From the NCBI RefSeq assembly GCF_001486585.1, contig NZ_LN909043.1, forward strand, positions 125,361-189,360: 64,000 nt of DNA, in the 5' to 3' direction. Below are positions 17,113 through 25,502 of this stretch, piece after piece. The DNA is from Paenibacillus senegalimassiliensis. GTDB lineage: Bacteria; Bacillota; Bacilli; Paenibacillales; Paenibacillaceae. The position numbers and the translations under genes were made by a program. Position 1 is the stretch's first letter. Every line of letters starts with the position of its first letter. The notes below the pieces were generated by a model. That model was not told where the DNA came from, did no database searches, and was given only the letters and a program-made list of their open reading frames with translations.

Positions 17113-18903
17113 TTAGGGGCGCTGCTCTTCACGATTTGGAATCAATAGCTTCATCCTAGTGTATGCGCCTGGGGAGCTCTCAATGGATAGGCCATATCGA
17201 TGTCCGAAGGTGAGCATCAGTCGTTCATTGACGCTGTGGATGCCTACACTTTGCTGGAGCGGATTAGCCTCAGGTGGTTGTGGTGAGAGAATGCCAGTAA
17301 TTTGGTCATCGGTTAAGCCTACTCCGTTATCCTCGATGGTTATAGCCACTTCCCGAATCCCTTCCCGTTCAATCCGTATGATGATATGACCTTGGCCCTT
17401 AGGTTCAATACCATGGAAAATGGCGTTCTCCAGTAGCGGTTGCAAGGTAAATCGCGGGATGAGACAGGACAATATCTCCTCGTCTTCGAGATGCTGTTCC
17501 ATGGTAATATGACTGCCATATCGGTATTTCTGGATTAGAAAGTAGTCATCCAGCAAGCTTAATTCATCCCTTAGCGCCACAAGCCTTCGCGGGTCTTTGG
17601 CGATGCTCCGCAGGAGCCGTGACAAGGAGGTTGTCATCTCTGCAATCCCGGTGGCGTTCTGAATAGTAGCCATCCATTTGATGGAATTCAGCGTGTTGTA
17701 CAGAAAATGGGGATTAATCTGATTTTGCAGCATCCGGTACTCCAGATCCTGACGTTGCTTCTCATCTGCCAGCCGCGTCTCCAGCAAAGCTACAATATCC
17801 TGAGACAGCCGATTAATACCTCGCCCAATATCTCCCAGCTCGCTGTTCCATTCAATATTGCGGTCAACTAGAAAATTGCCTTGGGCAATCTTATCGATGC
17901 GCTTCTTCAATTTCTCCACCGGCAGGCTGATCGTTCGGGTCAGATAATAAGTAATGATGGCGCTCAGCACGATAACCAGCAGAACAACTCCCACCACAAG
18001 CATCAACCAGATATTAAACTGAGGAACAAATTCCTTCTCGGATAAGGTCTGTGAGAGCGTAATCCCCTCTCGAATCGGATAAGATACCGCCATTTGCCGC
18101 TTGTCTTCGCCAGTTTCGAGCAAGGAGACATGGGTCAGGGCTCCGGTAGCCCCTTCATTTCTATATTCGGATATGCGGTAGTCGGTAGGAGCGGGCACAA
18201 TTTGCCCTCCATGGATAACATATTGCCGTTCACCTAACGTAAGCAGAAGCTGCGAGTTGGCAGGCAAGGCATAGCCCTTCAGCTTATCGGTAATGACCGA
18301 TGTATTCGCTAGTAAATATACGGTACCAATGCGGGCAGACCCTTCTCCATAAATAGGCAGTACAAAAGGCAGCGTGCTCGTATTTGATAGAGGGTCCTTC
18401 ATCACCTGCTCCCACTGCTCGTTAGCCGTTGCCGTTAGTCCGGGAAGTGTACGCAGATTATGAATAGTCAGCGGAAGGGAGGTGCTTCCCAAGTTATCTA
18501 CCTGAAAAAATTTATCCAGGTGGTCCGTGACGATCAGTCGCCGTACATAATTATTGGCACGGTTGGCGCGAAAATCTTCCTGCATAGAGGAGAAGACCTC
18601 TACCGCATCCATAGAACTGGGCTCGGGTGCTGCAAAATATTTGGCCAACAGGGTGTTGGTGGATGAATTTGTACTGGAGGTCATAGCCAATAAGGACAGG
18701 TTAAGCAGGTCTTGTTCGATAATATGGGATACCAATTGCAGGTTAAATTCGGTAGCTTGAATGGCAGTTTTGCGCTGAAAATAGGTAATCAACTCGTAAC
18801 TGACATAAGACATCAGGGTCGTCACGAGCAGGGCAAAGGCGGTCATGAGCAGGATAATACGGCTTTTGATTGATGATTTTCTGATGGGTGCCACCTCTTC
18901 CAC
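17113..18903 (-). CDS. Sensor histidine kinase, YesM-like
   Basis: A membrane sensor of 596 residues. A first membrane span lies at about residues 13 to 36, a large extracellular domain at about 37 to 300, and a second span at about 300 to 325. A HAMP linker follows (LTRTISLPVEKLKKRIDKI). The His-kinase domain has the phospho-His motif QINPHFLYNTLNSIKW and the ATP-binding motifs LLENAIFHG and IEDNGVGL. The extracellular part probably senses a sugar or the binding protein. The GTG at 18903 is the start used here, though its ribosome binding site is weak. The pair faces away from the transport genes it is likely to control. Confidence 0.92.
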   Translation of the reverse strand: MEEVAPIRKSSIKSRIILLMTAFALLVTTLMSYVSYELITYFQRKTAIQATEFNLQLVSHIIEQDLLNLSLLAMTSSTNSSTNTLLAKYFAAPEPSSMDAVEVFSSMQEDFRANRANNYVRRLIVTDHLDKFFQVDNLGSTSLPLTIHNLRTLPGLTATANEQWEQVMKDPLSNTSTLPFVLPIYGEGSARIGTVYLLANTSVITDKLKGYALPANSQLLLTLGERQYVIHGGQIVPAPTDYRISEYRNEGATGALTHVSLLETGEDKRQMAVSYPIREGITLSQTLSEKEFVPQFNIWLMLVVGVVLLVIVLSAIITYYLTRTISLPVEKLKKRIDKIAQGNFLVDRNIEWNSELGDIGRGINRLSQDIVALLETRLADEKQRQDLEYRMLQNQINPHFLYNTLNSIKWMATIQNATGIAEMTTSLSRLLRSIAKDPRRLVALRDELSLLDDYFLIQKYRYGSHITMEQHLEDEEILSCLIPRFTLQPLLENAIFHGIEPKGQGHIIIRIEREGIREVAITIEDNGVGLTDDQITGILSPQPPEANPLQQSVGIHSVNERLMLTFGHRYGLSIESSPGAYTRMKLLIPNREEQRP

Positions 18904-18907
18904 AATG

Positions 18908-18921
18908 TAGAAGCGCTTTCA
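18908..18921 (-). promoter_or_regulatory. cre-like CcpA site before the kinase gene
   Basis: TGAAAGCGCTTCTA on the minus strand matches the catabolite-response element consensus well. It lies 5 to 18 bases before the GTG of the kinase, so bound CcpA would block transcription of the two-component genes. Confidence 0.6.
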
Positions 18922-19031
18922 TTAATTATATACCAAGCTGGCAGGGAGTTTGGCAATGACGAAGGGGAAGTTCAGGTCCAGAAACCAACAATATTGCATG
19001 AAAAACACACAATATTGCAGGTTATCTAAAT

Positions 19032-19045
19032 TGAAAGCGCAAACA
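19032..19045 (+). promoter_or_regulatory. cre-like CcpA site before the solute-binding protein gene
   Basis: TGAAAGCGCAAACA differs from the loose consensus TGWNANCGNTNWCA at one fixed base. It lies about 120 bases before the ATG at 19164. Together with the site at 18908 it suggests glucose repression of the locus. Confidence 0.5.
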
Positions 19046-19163
19046 AAACAAAAAAGTGAAGGTTTCGTGCTGATAAATGTATGCCCTTTCATTTTGATAT
19101 CTATTACGATAAAAATAGATTAGCGAATCAAGAAACTGGATGTTACAGGAAAGGGGTTAAGCA

Positions 19164-20504
19164 ATGAAAAGAAATAAAATCATCGGTATGGCTTTGGCCT
19201 TGGTACTGGCCTTGGGAACATTAGCGGGATGCGGTGGGACGAATGGGGGCAGCGCGAATTCAGGTGGCTCTACTCCGGCGGAGAACAACACGGCAGGGGC
19301 GGACGGCAATTCGCAGGCTCCCATTACCTTGAAGTGGGCTTTGTGGGATTGGGAAGCAACGGCTTATAATCAGCCGCTGATTGATGCTTATCGGGAAGCC
19401 AATCCTCATGTCACCATCGAGTATGTAGATTTGGGTTCCACTGACTACATGACCATGCTAAGCACCCAGCTATCCGGCGGGGCGGATCTGGATATTCTCA
19501 CGATTAAGGATATCCCGGGTTATGCCAACCTGGTGAAGCAAAATCACCTGGAGCCCTTAAAGAACTTCATTCAGGAGCAGAGCATTGATGCTTCAAAGTA
19601 TGGCGGGACGGTGGAGCAAATTCTGGTAGGCGACGAGTTGTATGCGCTTCCTTTCCGCAGCGATTTCTGGCTGATTTACTATAACAAGGATTTATTTGAT
19701 AAGGCAGGCGTGACTTACCCCACCAATGATATGACTTTGGAGCAATACGATGAGTTGGCCCGGAAGATGACCTCGGGCAGTGGGGCCGAGAAGGTCTATG
19801 GAGCCCATTATCATACGTGGCGTAGTGCGGTTCAGTTGTTTGGCATTCTTGACGGCAAGCAGACCATTCTTGACGGAAAATACGAATTCCTGAAGCCGAC
19901 TTACGAAAGAATTCTTAAGCAGCAGGAAGACGGAATCGTCATGGATTACGCTACACTGAAGACCTCCAGTACGCATTATTCCGGTGTCTTCTATAATAGC
20001 TCGGTCGCTATGATGAACATGGGCAGTTGGTTCATTGCTACGCAGATTGAGAAGGTCAAGAGTGGAGAATCCCAGGCTACCAATTGGGGCATTGTGAAGT
20101 ATCCGCATCCCGAAGGCGTTGAGCCAGGGACCACCCTGGGGACGATTACTTCGCTGGCTGTGAACCAAAAATCAAAGAACAAGGAGCAAGCGCTGGATTT
20201 CCTGAAATTTGTTACTGGTGAGGAAGGGGCAGCGGTGATCGCTTCGACGGGCACCATTCCGGCGATCAAAACGGATGAAGTAATCAATTCCATCTCTTCC
20301 ATCGATGGCTTCCCGGCGGATGATAATAGCAAAGAGGCGCTGATTACGGCGAAAACTTATCTGGAAATGCCAATGCATGAGAAAAGTGCTGACATCGAAG
20401 TTATTCTGAACGAGGTGCATGACGGTATCATGACCAAGAACACTGACATTGACAAGGGCTTGGAGGATATGGGGAAACGCGTACAGCAGATTCTGAACAA
20501 TTAG
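19164..20504 (+). CDS. Extracellular solute-binding lipoprotein, sugar ABC transporter family 1
   Basis: Receptor of a CUT1-type importer for oligosaccharides. It has 446 residues. A lipoprotein signal ends in LAGC with Cys23, followed by a Gly/Ser/Asn-rich linker. The mature part has family 1 features: WEATAYNQPLIDAYREANP near the start, DILTIKD, and YALPFRSDFWLIYYNKDLFDKAG in the first third. AAAGGGG precedes the ATG. A hairpin with a T-rich tail lies between this gene and the permeases, which would give more binding protein than channel. The substrate is probably a uronate-containing oligosaccharide, inferred from the lyase and GH88 genes downstream. Confidence 0.93.
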   Translation: MKRNKIIGMALALVLALGTLAGCGGTNGGSANSGGSTPAENNTAGADGNSQAPITLKWALWDWEATAYNQPLIDAYREANPHVTIEYVDLGSTDYMTMLSTQLSGGADLDILTIKDIPGYANLVKQNHLEPLKNFIQEQSIDASKYGGTVEQILVGDELYALPFRSDFWLIYYNKDLFDKAGVTYPTNDMTLEQYDELARKMTSGSGAEKVYGAHYHTWRSAVQLFGILDGKQTILDGKYEFLKPTYERILKQQEDGIVMDYATLKTSSTHYSGVFYNSSVAMMNMGSWFIATQIEKVKSGESQATNWGIVKYPHPEGVEPGTTLGTITSLAVNQKSKNKEQALDFLKFVTGEEGAAVIASTGTIPAIKTDEVINSISSIDGFPADDNSKEALITAKTYLEMPMHEKSADIEVILNEVHDGIMTKNTDIDKGLEDMGKRVQQILNN

Positions 20505-20520
20505 GCCAGCAAGGGCTACA

Positions 20521-20551
20521 AAGGGCGGGCTTACCCCGCCCTTTTGTTTGT
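20521..20551 (+). terminator. Intra-operon terminator or processing hairpin
   Basis: AAGGGCGGG pairs with CCCGCCCTT and is followed by TTGTTTG. It lies between the binding-protein gene and the first permease gene, a usual place for partial termination. Confidence 0.65.
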
Positions 20552-20580
20552 GACCGCTTGGGAGGCTGGGAGGGGAACAC

Positions 20581-21519
20581 ATGCAAAACGAAATAAGAAT
20601 AGGTACGGATCAAGTACACAAGGCGGGGAAGTCCCGAACGCTAAAGGATCACCTTATTGCTTATAGCTTCATTGCGCCAAACTTTATCGGATTTGCTCTA
20701 TTCACGTTAGTTCCTATGATTTTTGCCTTCGTACTTGCTTTCGTCAAATGGGATGGTGCAAACCCGATGGAATTCACCGGACTGCATAATTTCATCAGGC
20801 TTGCCCAGGACACGACCTTTCATAAGGCCTTATGGAATACCGTGGTTTACACTATTGGGGTAGTTCCGCTGACAATGGCTTGCGCGCTGGGATTAGCTAT
20901 TTTATTGAATCAGAAGGTATTCGGGCGCAACACCATGAGGACCATCTTTTTCTTCCCGTATGTGGCTTCGCTGGTCGCGGTCGCTGCGGTATGGAATTTC
21001 ATTTTCAGTCCAACGATGGGGCCCGTTAATAATATTCTGCATGCGATAACCGGAGTTCCGCTGGAGGAGCTTCCGCGTTGGGCGGCAGATAAGGACTGGG
21101 CGATGTTTACGGTTGTATTGTTTACGGTCTGGAAGAACATGGGCTACTATATGGTCATTTATTTGGCAGGTCTGCAAGGGGTTAACCCCGAGTTATACGA
21201 GGCGGCTGAGCTTGATGGGGCTAATGCCTGGAAGAGATTCCGCAACGTCACCATTCCACAACTCGCGCCAACCACCTTCTTTGTTCTGATGATTCTGGTC
21301 ATTAACTCCTTTAAGGTCTATGACATCTTCATCAACTTGTTCGCCGGGGCGGACAATCAATTAAATGATGCCACAAGAGTGTTGGTTTACCAAATTTACA
21401 ATACCGCGTTCCGCTCACTGGATTACGGCTATGCCAGTGCTATGGCCATCGTGCTGTTCCTGCTGGTGCTGGGCGTGACGATCGTTCAATTCCGGGGCGA
21501 GAAGAAGTATGGACAATAG
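20581..21519 (+). CDS. Sugar ABC transporter permease, MalF/UgpA-like
   Basis: First membrane subunit of the CUT1 importer, 312 residues with six predicted spans starting at about residue 27 (FIAPNFIGFALFTLVPMIF). The EAA loop that contacts the ATPase is YEAAELDGANAWKRFRNVTIP (about residues 204 to 224). GGGAGGGG lies before the ATG. It is followed by the second permease after 12 bases. No ATPase is encoded in the locus. Confidence 0.93.
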   Translation: MQNEIRIGTDQVHKAGKSRTLKDHLIAYSFIAPNFIGFALFTLVPMIFAFVLAFVKWDGANPMEFTGLHNFIRLAQDTTFHKALWNTVVYTIGVVPLTMACALGLAILLNQKVFGRNTMRTIFFFPYVASLVAVAAVWNFIFSPTMGPVNNILHAITGVPLEELPRWAADKDWAMFTVVLFTVWKNMGYYMVIYLAGLQGVNPELYEAAELDGANAWKRFRNVTIPQLAPTTFFVLMILVINSFKVYDIFINLFAGADNQLNDATRVLVYQIYNTAFRSLDYGYASAMAIVLFLLVLGVTIVQFRGEKKYGQ

Positions 21520-21531
21520 GAGGAAGCAGAC

Positions 21532-22377
21532 ATGGTAGAATCATCATCAAAAAAAATGGTCAAAACCGGTATGCTGGTGCTGGCTTACATTTTATTAGCC
21601 GCAGTCGTCTTGTGCATGCTCGTTCCTTATATCTGGATGCTGTCCTCCTCGCTCAAGCTGAATAAGGATGTCTTTACGTTTCCGATGCAATGGATTCCTC
21701 AGCAACCTCGCTGGGAGAACTACGTGGATATTTGGACAAAAATTCCGCTTGGCACGTTCATCTACAACACGGCCAAGCTGTCGGTAATAGTCACCGTGCT
21801 ACAGCTATTAACCTCCAGCTTTGCAGCCTATGCCTTCTCCAAGCTGCAATTCAAGGGGAAGAACATTCTGTTTCTCGGCTACATCGCCACGATTGCCATT
21901 CCATGGCAGGCCTATATGGTGCCGCAGTTTATTATGATGCGTTCTCTAGGGCTCAACAACACGCATATGGCGATAATTCTGCTGCAAGCCTTCTCGGCAT
22001 TTGGGGTATTCCTGATGCGCCAGTTCTATCAAGGCATTCCTAATGAATTGTGTGAGGCGGCTCGCATCGACGGACTTAGTGAATATGGCATTTGGGGCAA
22101 AATCATGCTGCCGCTGTCCAAACCAGCGTTGTCCACGCTCACCATCTTCACCTTTGTAACCACCTGGAATGATTTCCTTGGGCCGATGATTTATTTGACC
22201 AAGACGGAGCTTAAGACGATTCAAATCGGGCTACGTATGTTCATCTCGCAGTATTCGGCAGAGTACGGCTTGATTATGGCGGCAAGTGTGATATCCATCA
22301 TTCCCGTGCTGATCGTGTTCCTTCTGCTGCAAAAATACTTCGTTCAGGGCGTTGCCTCTTCAGGCATTAAAGGCTGA
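21532..22377 (+). CDS. Sugar ABC transporter permease, MalG/UgpE-like
   Basis: Second membrane subunit of the importer, 281 residues with six predicted spans. The EAA loop CEAARIDGLSEYGIWGKIMLP lies at about residues 177 to 197. AGGAGG precedes the ATG. The stop codon ends two bases before the ATG of the lyase gene, which implies translational coupling of transport and breakdown. Confidence 0.93.
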   Translation: MVESSSKKMVKTGMLVLAYILLAAVVLCMLVPYIWMLSSSLKLNKDVFTFPMQWIPQQPRWENYVDIWTKIPLGTFIYNTAKLSVIVTVLQLLTSSFAAYAFSKLQFKGKNILFLGYIATIAIPWQAYMVPQFIMMRSLGLNNTHMAIILLQAFSAFGVFLMRQFYQGIPNELCEAARIDGLSEYGIWGKIMLPLSKPALSTLTIFTFVTTWNDFLGPMIYLTKTELKTIQIGLRMFISQYSAEYGLIMAASVISIIPVLIVFLLLQKYFVQGVASSGIKG

Positions 22378-22379
22378 GG

Positions 22380-24215
22380 ATGAAGCTACTGAACCGTATT
22401 GTGCAGGGAATGCCAGCGGCCGGACTCGAGTTGTATTATCCCTTTGGTGACGGGGAGAGCTTCTGGCGTAAGGCAAGGAACGGAGCGGCTTATTCGGCAG
22501 ACAGGGCTGAACTTCATGCTGAGGCCAAGCGGTTGCTGGATGCTCCAGCGTCGCCATTAACCTATTCATTGTTTGCCGAATTTCATGGCAGTGGCCAGCG
22601 CTTGAACTATGAGCGGGTGTACTTTGAGAAGCGCAGGCGGCTAAATACCTTTGCTCTCTTGGCATTACTGGAGCCGGAGGCAGAGCATTACAGGCAAGCG
22701 TTGCTGGAGGCCGTGTGGGACATATGCAGTGAACTGACCTGGTGTCTGCCAGCGCATGTGGGTGAAGATGAGTCTCTGAATGCGGCCATCGATTTATTCT
22801 CTGCGGAGACGGGCTTTGCAATGGCCGAGCTTCGTATGCTGCTGGGTGAACGAATCCCTCCTTTGCTGCGAACAATGATGGCTGAGCAGGTGGAGCGGCG
22901 GTTGTTTACCCCATTTCTGGAGAAGGGTCCTTATTACTGGGAGGAAGCTGAGCATAATTGGTCCGCCGTATGCGCGGGCTCTATCGGCTCCGCGGCGCTG
23001 CTGCTGCTGAACGAAGGGGAGGAACTTGAACGGCTGGAGGCAATTTTGCAAAGGACGCAGCACATCATGAGCTTCTACTTGCGTGGTTTTGGCGAGGATG
23101 GGGCCTGCCTTGAAGGCTTGGATTACTGGAATTATGGATTTGGGTATTTTGTCTACTATGCTGATTTATTAAGTGGTAGAAGTGGTGGGGCGCTGGATTG
23201 GTTCAGTGATAAGAAGGTCCGCGACATTGCCAGGTTTCCACAAACCTGTTGGCTGGGCGGCAATGCTGTGGTCAACTTCTCGGATGCGCTGCCCTATACC
23301 AATGTTCATATCGGCTTGTCCAGCTATCTTGCCGGGAAAGTCCCCGGCGTGGAGAAACCTCAACTTGACAGGCGTGCAGACTTTCGGGCAGATCCTTGCA
23401 GCCGCTGGGCCGCGGCGTTGCGCAACTTGCTATGGCGTGACTGCGCAGACAGCGACGCGACGCAGGCAATCCTGGGGGATGTGGTACTGGAGAATGCAGG
23501 TTGGCTAGTCTCCAGGAGCCTATCGGAGCATGGCCTGTTTGGCTTTGCGGCCAAGGGCGGGCATAATGATGAGCCCCATAATCATAATGATTTGGGGCAT
23601 TTCATGGTAACGGGGGAAGGTGTCTTTTATTTATGTGACCTGGGCTGCGGTGAGTATACGAAGGATTACTTCGGCGAGGGTCGTTATGACTATGCTTGCA
23701 ATGGATCACAGGGACACTCCGTTCCAATCATTAATGGGCAATACCAGCTTCCCGGCCTTGCCCATGATGCGACCGTCTTGGAGGCCACCTGCACCGCTAC
23801 CGTTAGCAGTATGACAGTAGAATTGTCCAAGGCGTATGGGGCCCATGGCTTGCAATCGCTGATGAGAAGCTGGTCCTGGCATAAATCGCCTTGGCCCAAG
23901 TTGACGCTAAGGGATGTGTACCGCTTTACAGAAGTGCCCGAGCGGTTGACAGAGCGGTTCGTTACCTGGCTTCGGCCGGAGCAGGCTGGAGAACCCGGAG
24001 TTCTGCACCTGATTTCTGATGATGCGCCGGGAATAGGATTGGAAGTGCATTTTGATCCTCAAAGACTTGAATTCGAAATGACAGAGCAGGTCTATCGCAA
24101 TCATGACGGGGTAGATACCGCTTGGTATGCGCTAGACTTTCATGTGGTTCAACCCCAATTGGCATTAGAGCTAGAGTTTGAGTTCAAATTTGTAGCTGGA
24201 TTGGCAGCTACATGA
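22380..24215 (+). CDS. Heparinase II/III family polysaccharide lyase
   Basis: Probable lyase that cleaves uronic-acid glycosides by beta-elimination, leaving an unsaturated uronate end. It has 611 residues. The N-terminal 330 residues have the helical composition of an alpha/alpha toroid, with EAEHNWSAVCAG (about 182 to 193) and LDYWNYGFGYFVYY (about 245 to 258) lining the presumed cleft; the latter supplies candidate catalytic Tyr. The C-terminal part carries the family hallmark GGHNDEPHNHNDLGHF (about 393 to 408). No signal peptide is seen, so it should act on imported oligosaccharides. The substrate cannot be read from the sequence; heparin itself is not implied. Confidence 0.85.
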   Translation: MKLLNRIVQGMPAAGLELYYPFGDGESFWRKARNGAAYSADRAELHAEAKRLLDAPASPLTYSLFAEFHGSGQRLNYERVYFEKRRRLNTFALLALLEPEAEHYRQALLEAVWDICSELTWCLPAHVGEDESLNAAIDLFSAETGFAMAELRMLLGERIPPLLRTMMAEQVERRLFTPFLEKGPYYWEEAEHNWSAVCAGSIGSAALLLLNEGEELERLEAILQRTQHIMSFYLRGFGEDGACLEGLDYWNYGFGYFVYYADLLSGRSGGALDWFSDKKVRDIARFPQTCWLGGNAVVNFSDALPYTNVHIGLSSYLAGKVPGVEKPQLDRRADFRADPCSRWAAALRNLLWRDCADSDATQAILGDVVLENAGWLVSRSLSEHGLFGFAAKGGHNDEPHNHNDLGHFMVTGEGVFYLCDLGCGEYTKDYFGEGRYDYACNGSQGHSVPIINGQYQLPGLAHDATVLEATCTATVSSMTVELSKAYGAHGLQSLMRSWSWHKSPWPKLTLRDVYRFTEVPERLTERFVTWLRPEQAGEPGVLHLISDDAPGIGLEVHFDPQRLEFEMTEQVYRNHDGVDTAWYALDFHVVQPQLALELEFEFKFVAGLAAT

Positions 24216-24311
24216 GTTGAACTAAATAATATAGGCATAACAAGCAAGAGGGGAAATGATTCTGAAGAAGTGAAATACGCAGCGCAACAGATAAAGGAGG
24301 AATGAAAGCAT

Positions 24312-25448
24312 ATGGCGGATATACCGGTATGGATCAATGAGGCCTGGAGCAAATCATTAAACAAGACTCTTGGCAATGTAAGGCGAATTGGGGCGGGCTT
24401 CCCCCATGCGGGGAACAACGGACGTTACCATCTGGCAGAACCCAAATGGTGGACGGCCGGATTTTGGCCCGGGTTGCTGTGGCTGCTCTATAACGAGAGC
24501 GGTAATGAAGAATTCAGGCAGATCGCCGAGCAATGTGAAGCTAAGCTGGACGAGGTGCTGGATGCTTATGTGGGGCTGGATCATGATATTGGCTTCATGT
24601 GGACGCTGACAAGCGTGGCTAACCATAAGCTGAACGGTGGGGAGGCATCGCGGGTCAGAGCGCTTAAGGCGGCCAATTATTTGGCGGCCCGTTTCAATTT
24701 GAAGGGGCGATATATCCGCGCCTGGAATCCGTGGAAGGAAGGGGAGCGCAATGAGGGAATTGCCATCATTGACTGTTGCATGAATATGCCGCTTCTCTTC
24801 TGGGCGTCAGCAGCGAGCGGGGACCCACGCTACGCTCATATTGCCGAAGCCCATTTGGATACGGTCGTAGAGCATTTCGTGCGCGAGGATGGCTCTGTCT
24901 ATCACATTGTACAGTTCGATCCGCAGACTGGTGAGCGGATTGGTGGCTTGGGCGGGCAGGGTTACGCAGCCGAATCAGCCTGGTCCAGGGGAGCGGCTTG
25001 GGCGATCTATGGCCTGGCTTTGGCTTATCATCATACCGGCAAGCCGTCCTATCTGTCTTCCGCGCAGCGGGTGGCTCATTTCTTCTTGAGCCGTCTGCCC
25101 GAAGATCACGTCCCGGCTTGGGATTTCCGCGCTCCTGTGGAGCTTCGCGAGTTGCGGGACACGTCTGCTGGCTCTTGCGCAGCCAGCGGTCTGCTTTTTC
25201 TGGCTGAGAAGCTGGGACTGGAAAGTGCTGATGGTGCGGTATATCATGCCGCAGGAGAACGAATATTGAGAGCGCTCTTTGAACAGTACGGGGCGTGGAA
25301 TAATCCCGATGAGGAAGGGCTGTTGCTGCATGGCACCAGTAATTATCCGGAAGGGACCAATGTAGATGTACCGCTTATTTACGGGGATTACTTCTTTGTC
25401 GAGGGATTGGTACGCTTGAAGAAGGGTGGCCCGTTTTATTGGGAATAG
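24312..25448 (+). CDS. Unsaturated glucuronyl hydrolase, glycoside hydrolase family 88
   Basis: Cytoplasmic enzyme that hydrates the unsaturated uronate left by a lyase and so releases it from the oligosaccharide. It has 378 residues, nearly the length of the Bacillus sp. GL1 enzyme (UGL). The two key aspartates correspond to LDHDIGFMW (near residue 93) and IIDCCMNMPLLFWA (near residue 153), close to Asp88 and Asp149 of UGL. GWAxGxxW-type residues (WSRGAAWAIYG) lie near 222. AAAGGAGG lies before the ATG. Pairing with the lyase gene strongly supports a uronan-degrading role for the locus. Confidence 0.92.
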   Translation: MADIPVWINEAWSKSLNKTLGNVRRIGAGFPHAGNNGRYHLAEPKWWTAGFWPGLLWLLYNESGNEEFRQIAEQCEAKLDEVLDAYVGLDHDIGFMWTLTSVANHKLNGGEASRVRALKAANYLAARFNLKGRYIRAWNPWKEGERNEGIAIIDCCMNMPLLFWASAASGDPRYAHIAEAHLDTVVEHFVREDGSVYHIVQFDPQTGERIGGLGGQGYAAESAWSRGAAWAIYGLALAYHHTGKPSYLSSAQRVAHFFLSRLPEDHVPAWDFRAPVELRELRDTSAGSCAASGLLFLAEKLGLESADGAVYHAAGERILRALFEQYGAWNNPDEEGLLLHGTSNYPEGTNVDVPLIYGDYFFVEGLVRLKKGGPFYWE

Positions 25449-25502
25449 AGCGCTTCGTTGTTGATTGGCTGGGACATAACAAGAGAGAGGGGGATATGGC
25501 TT

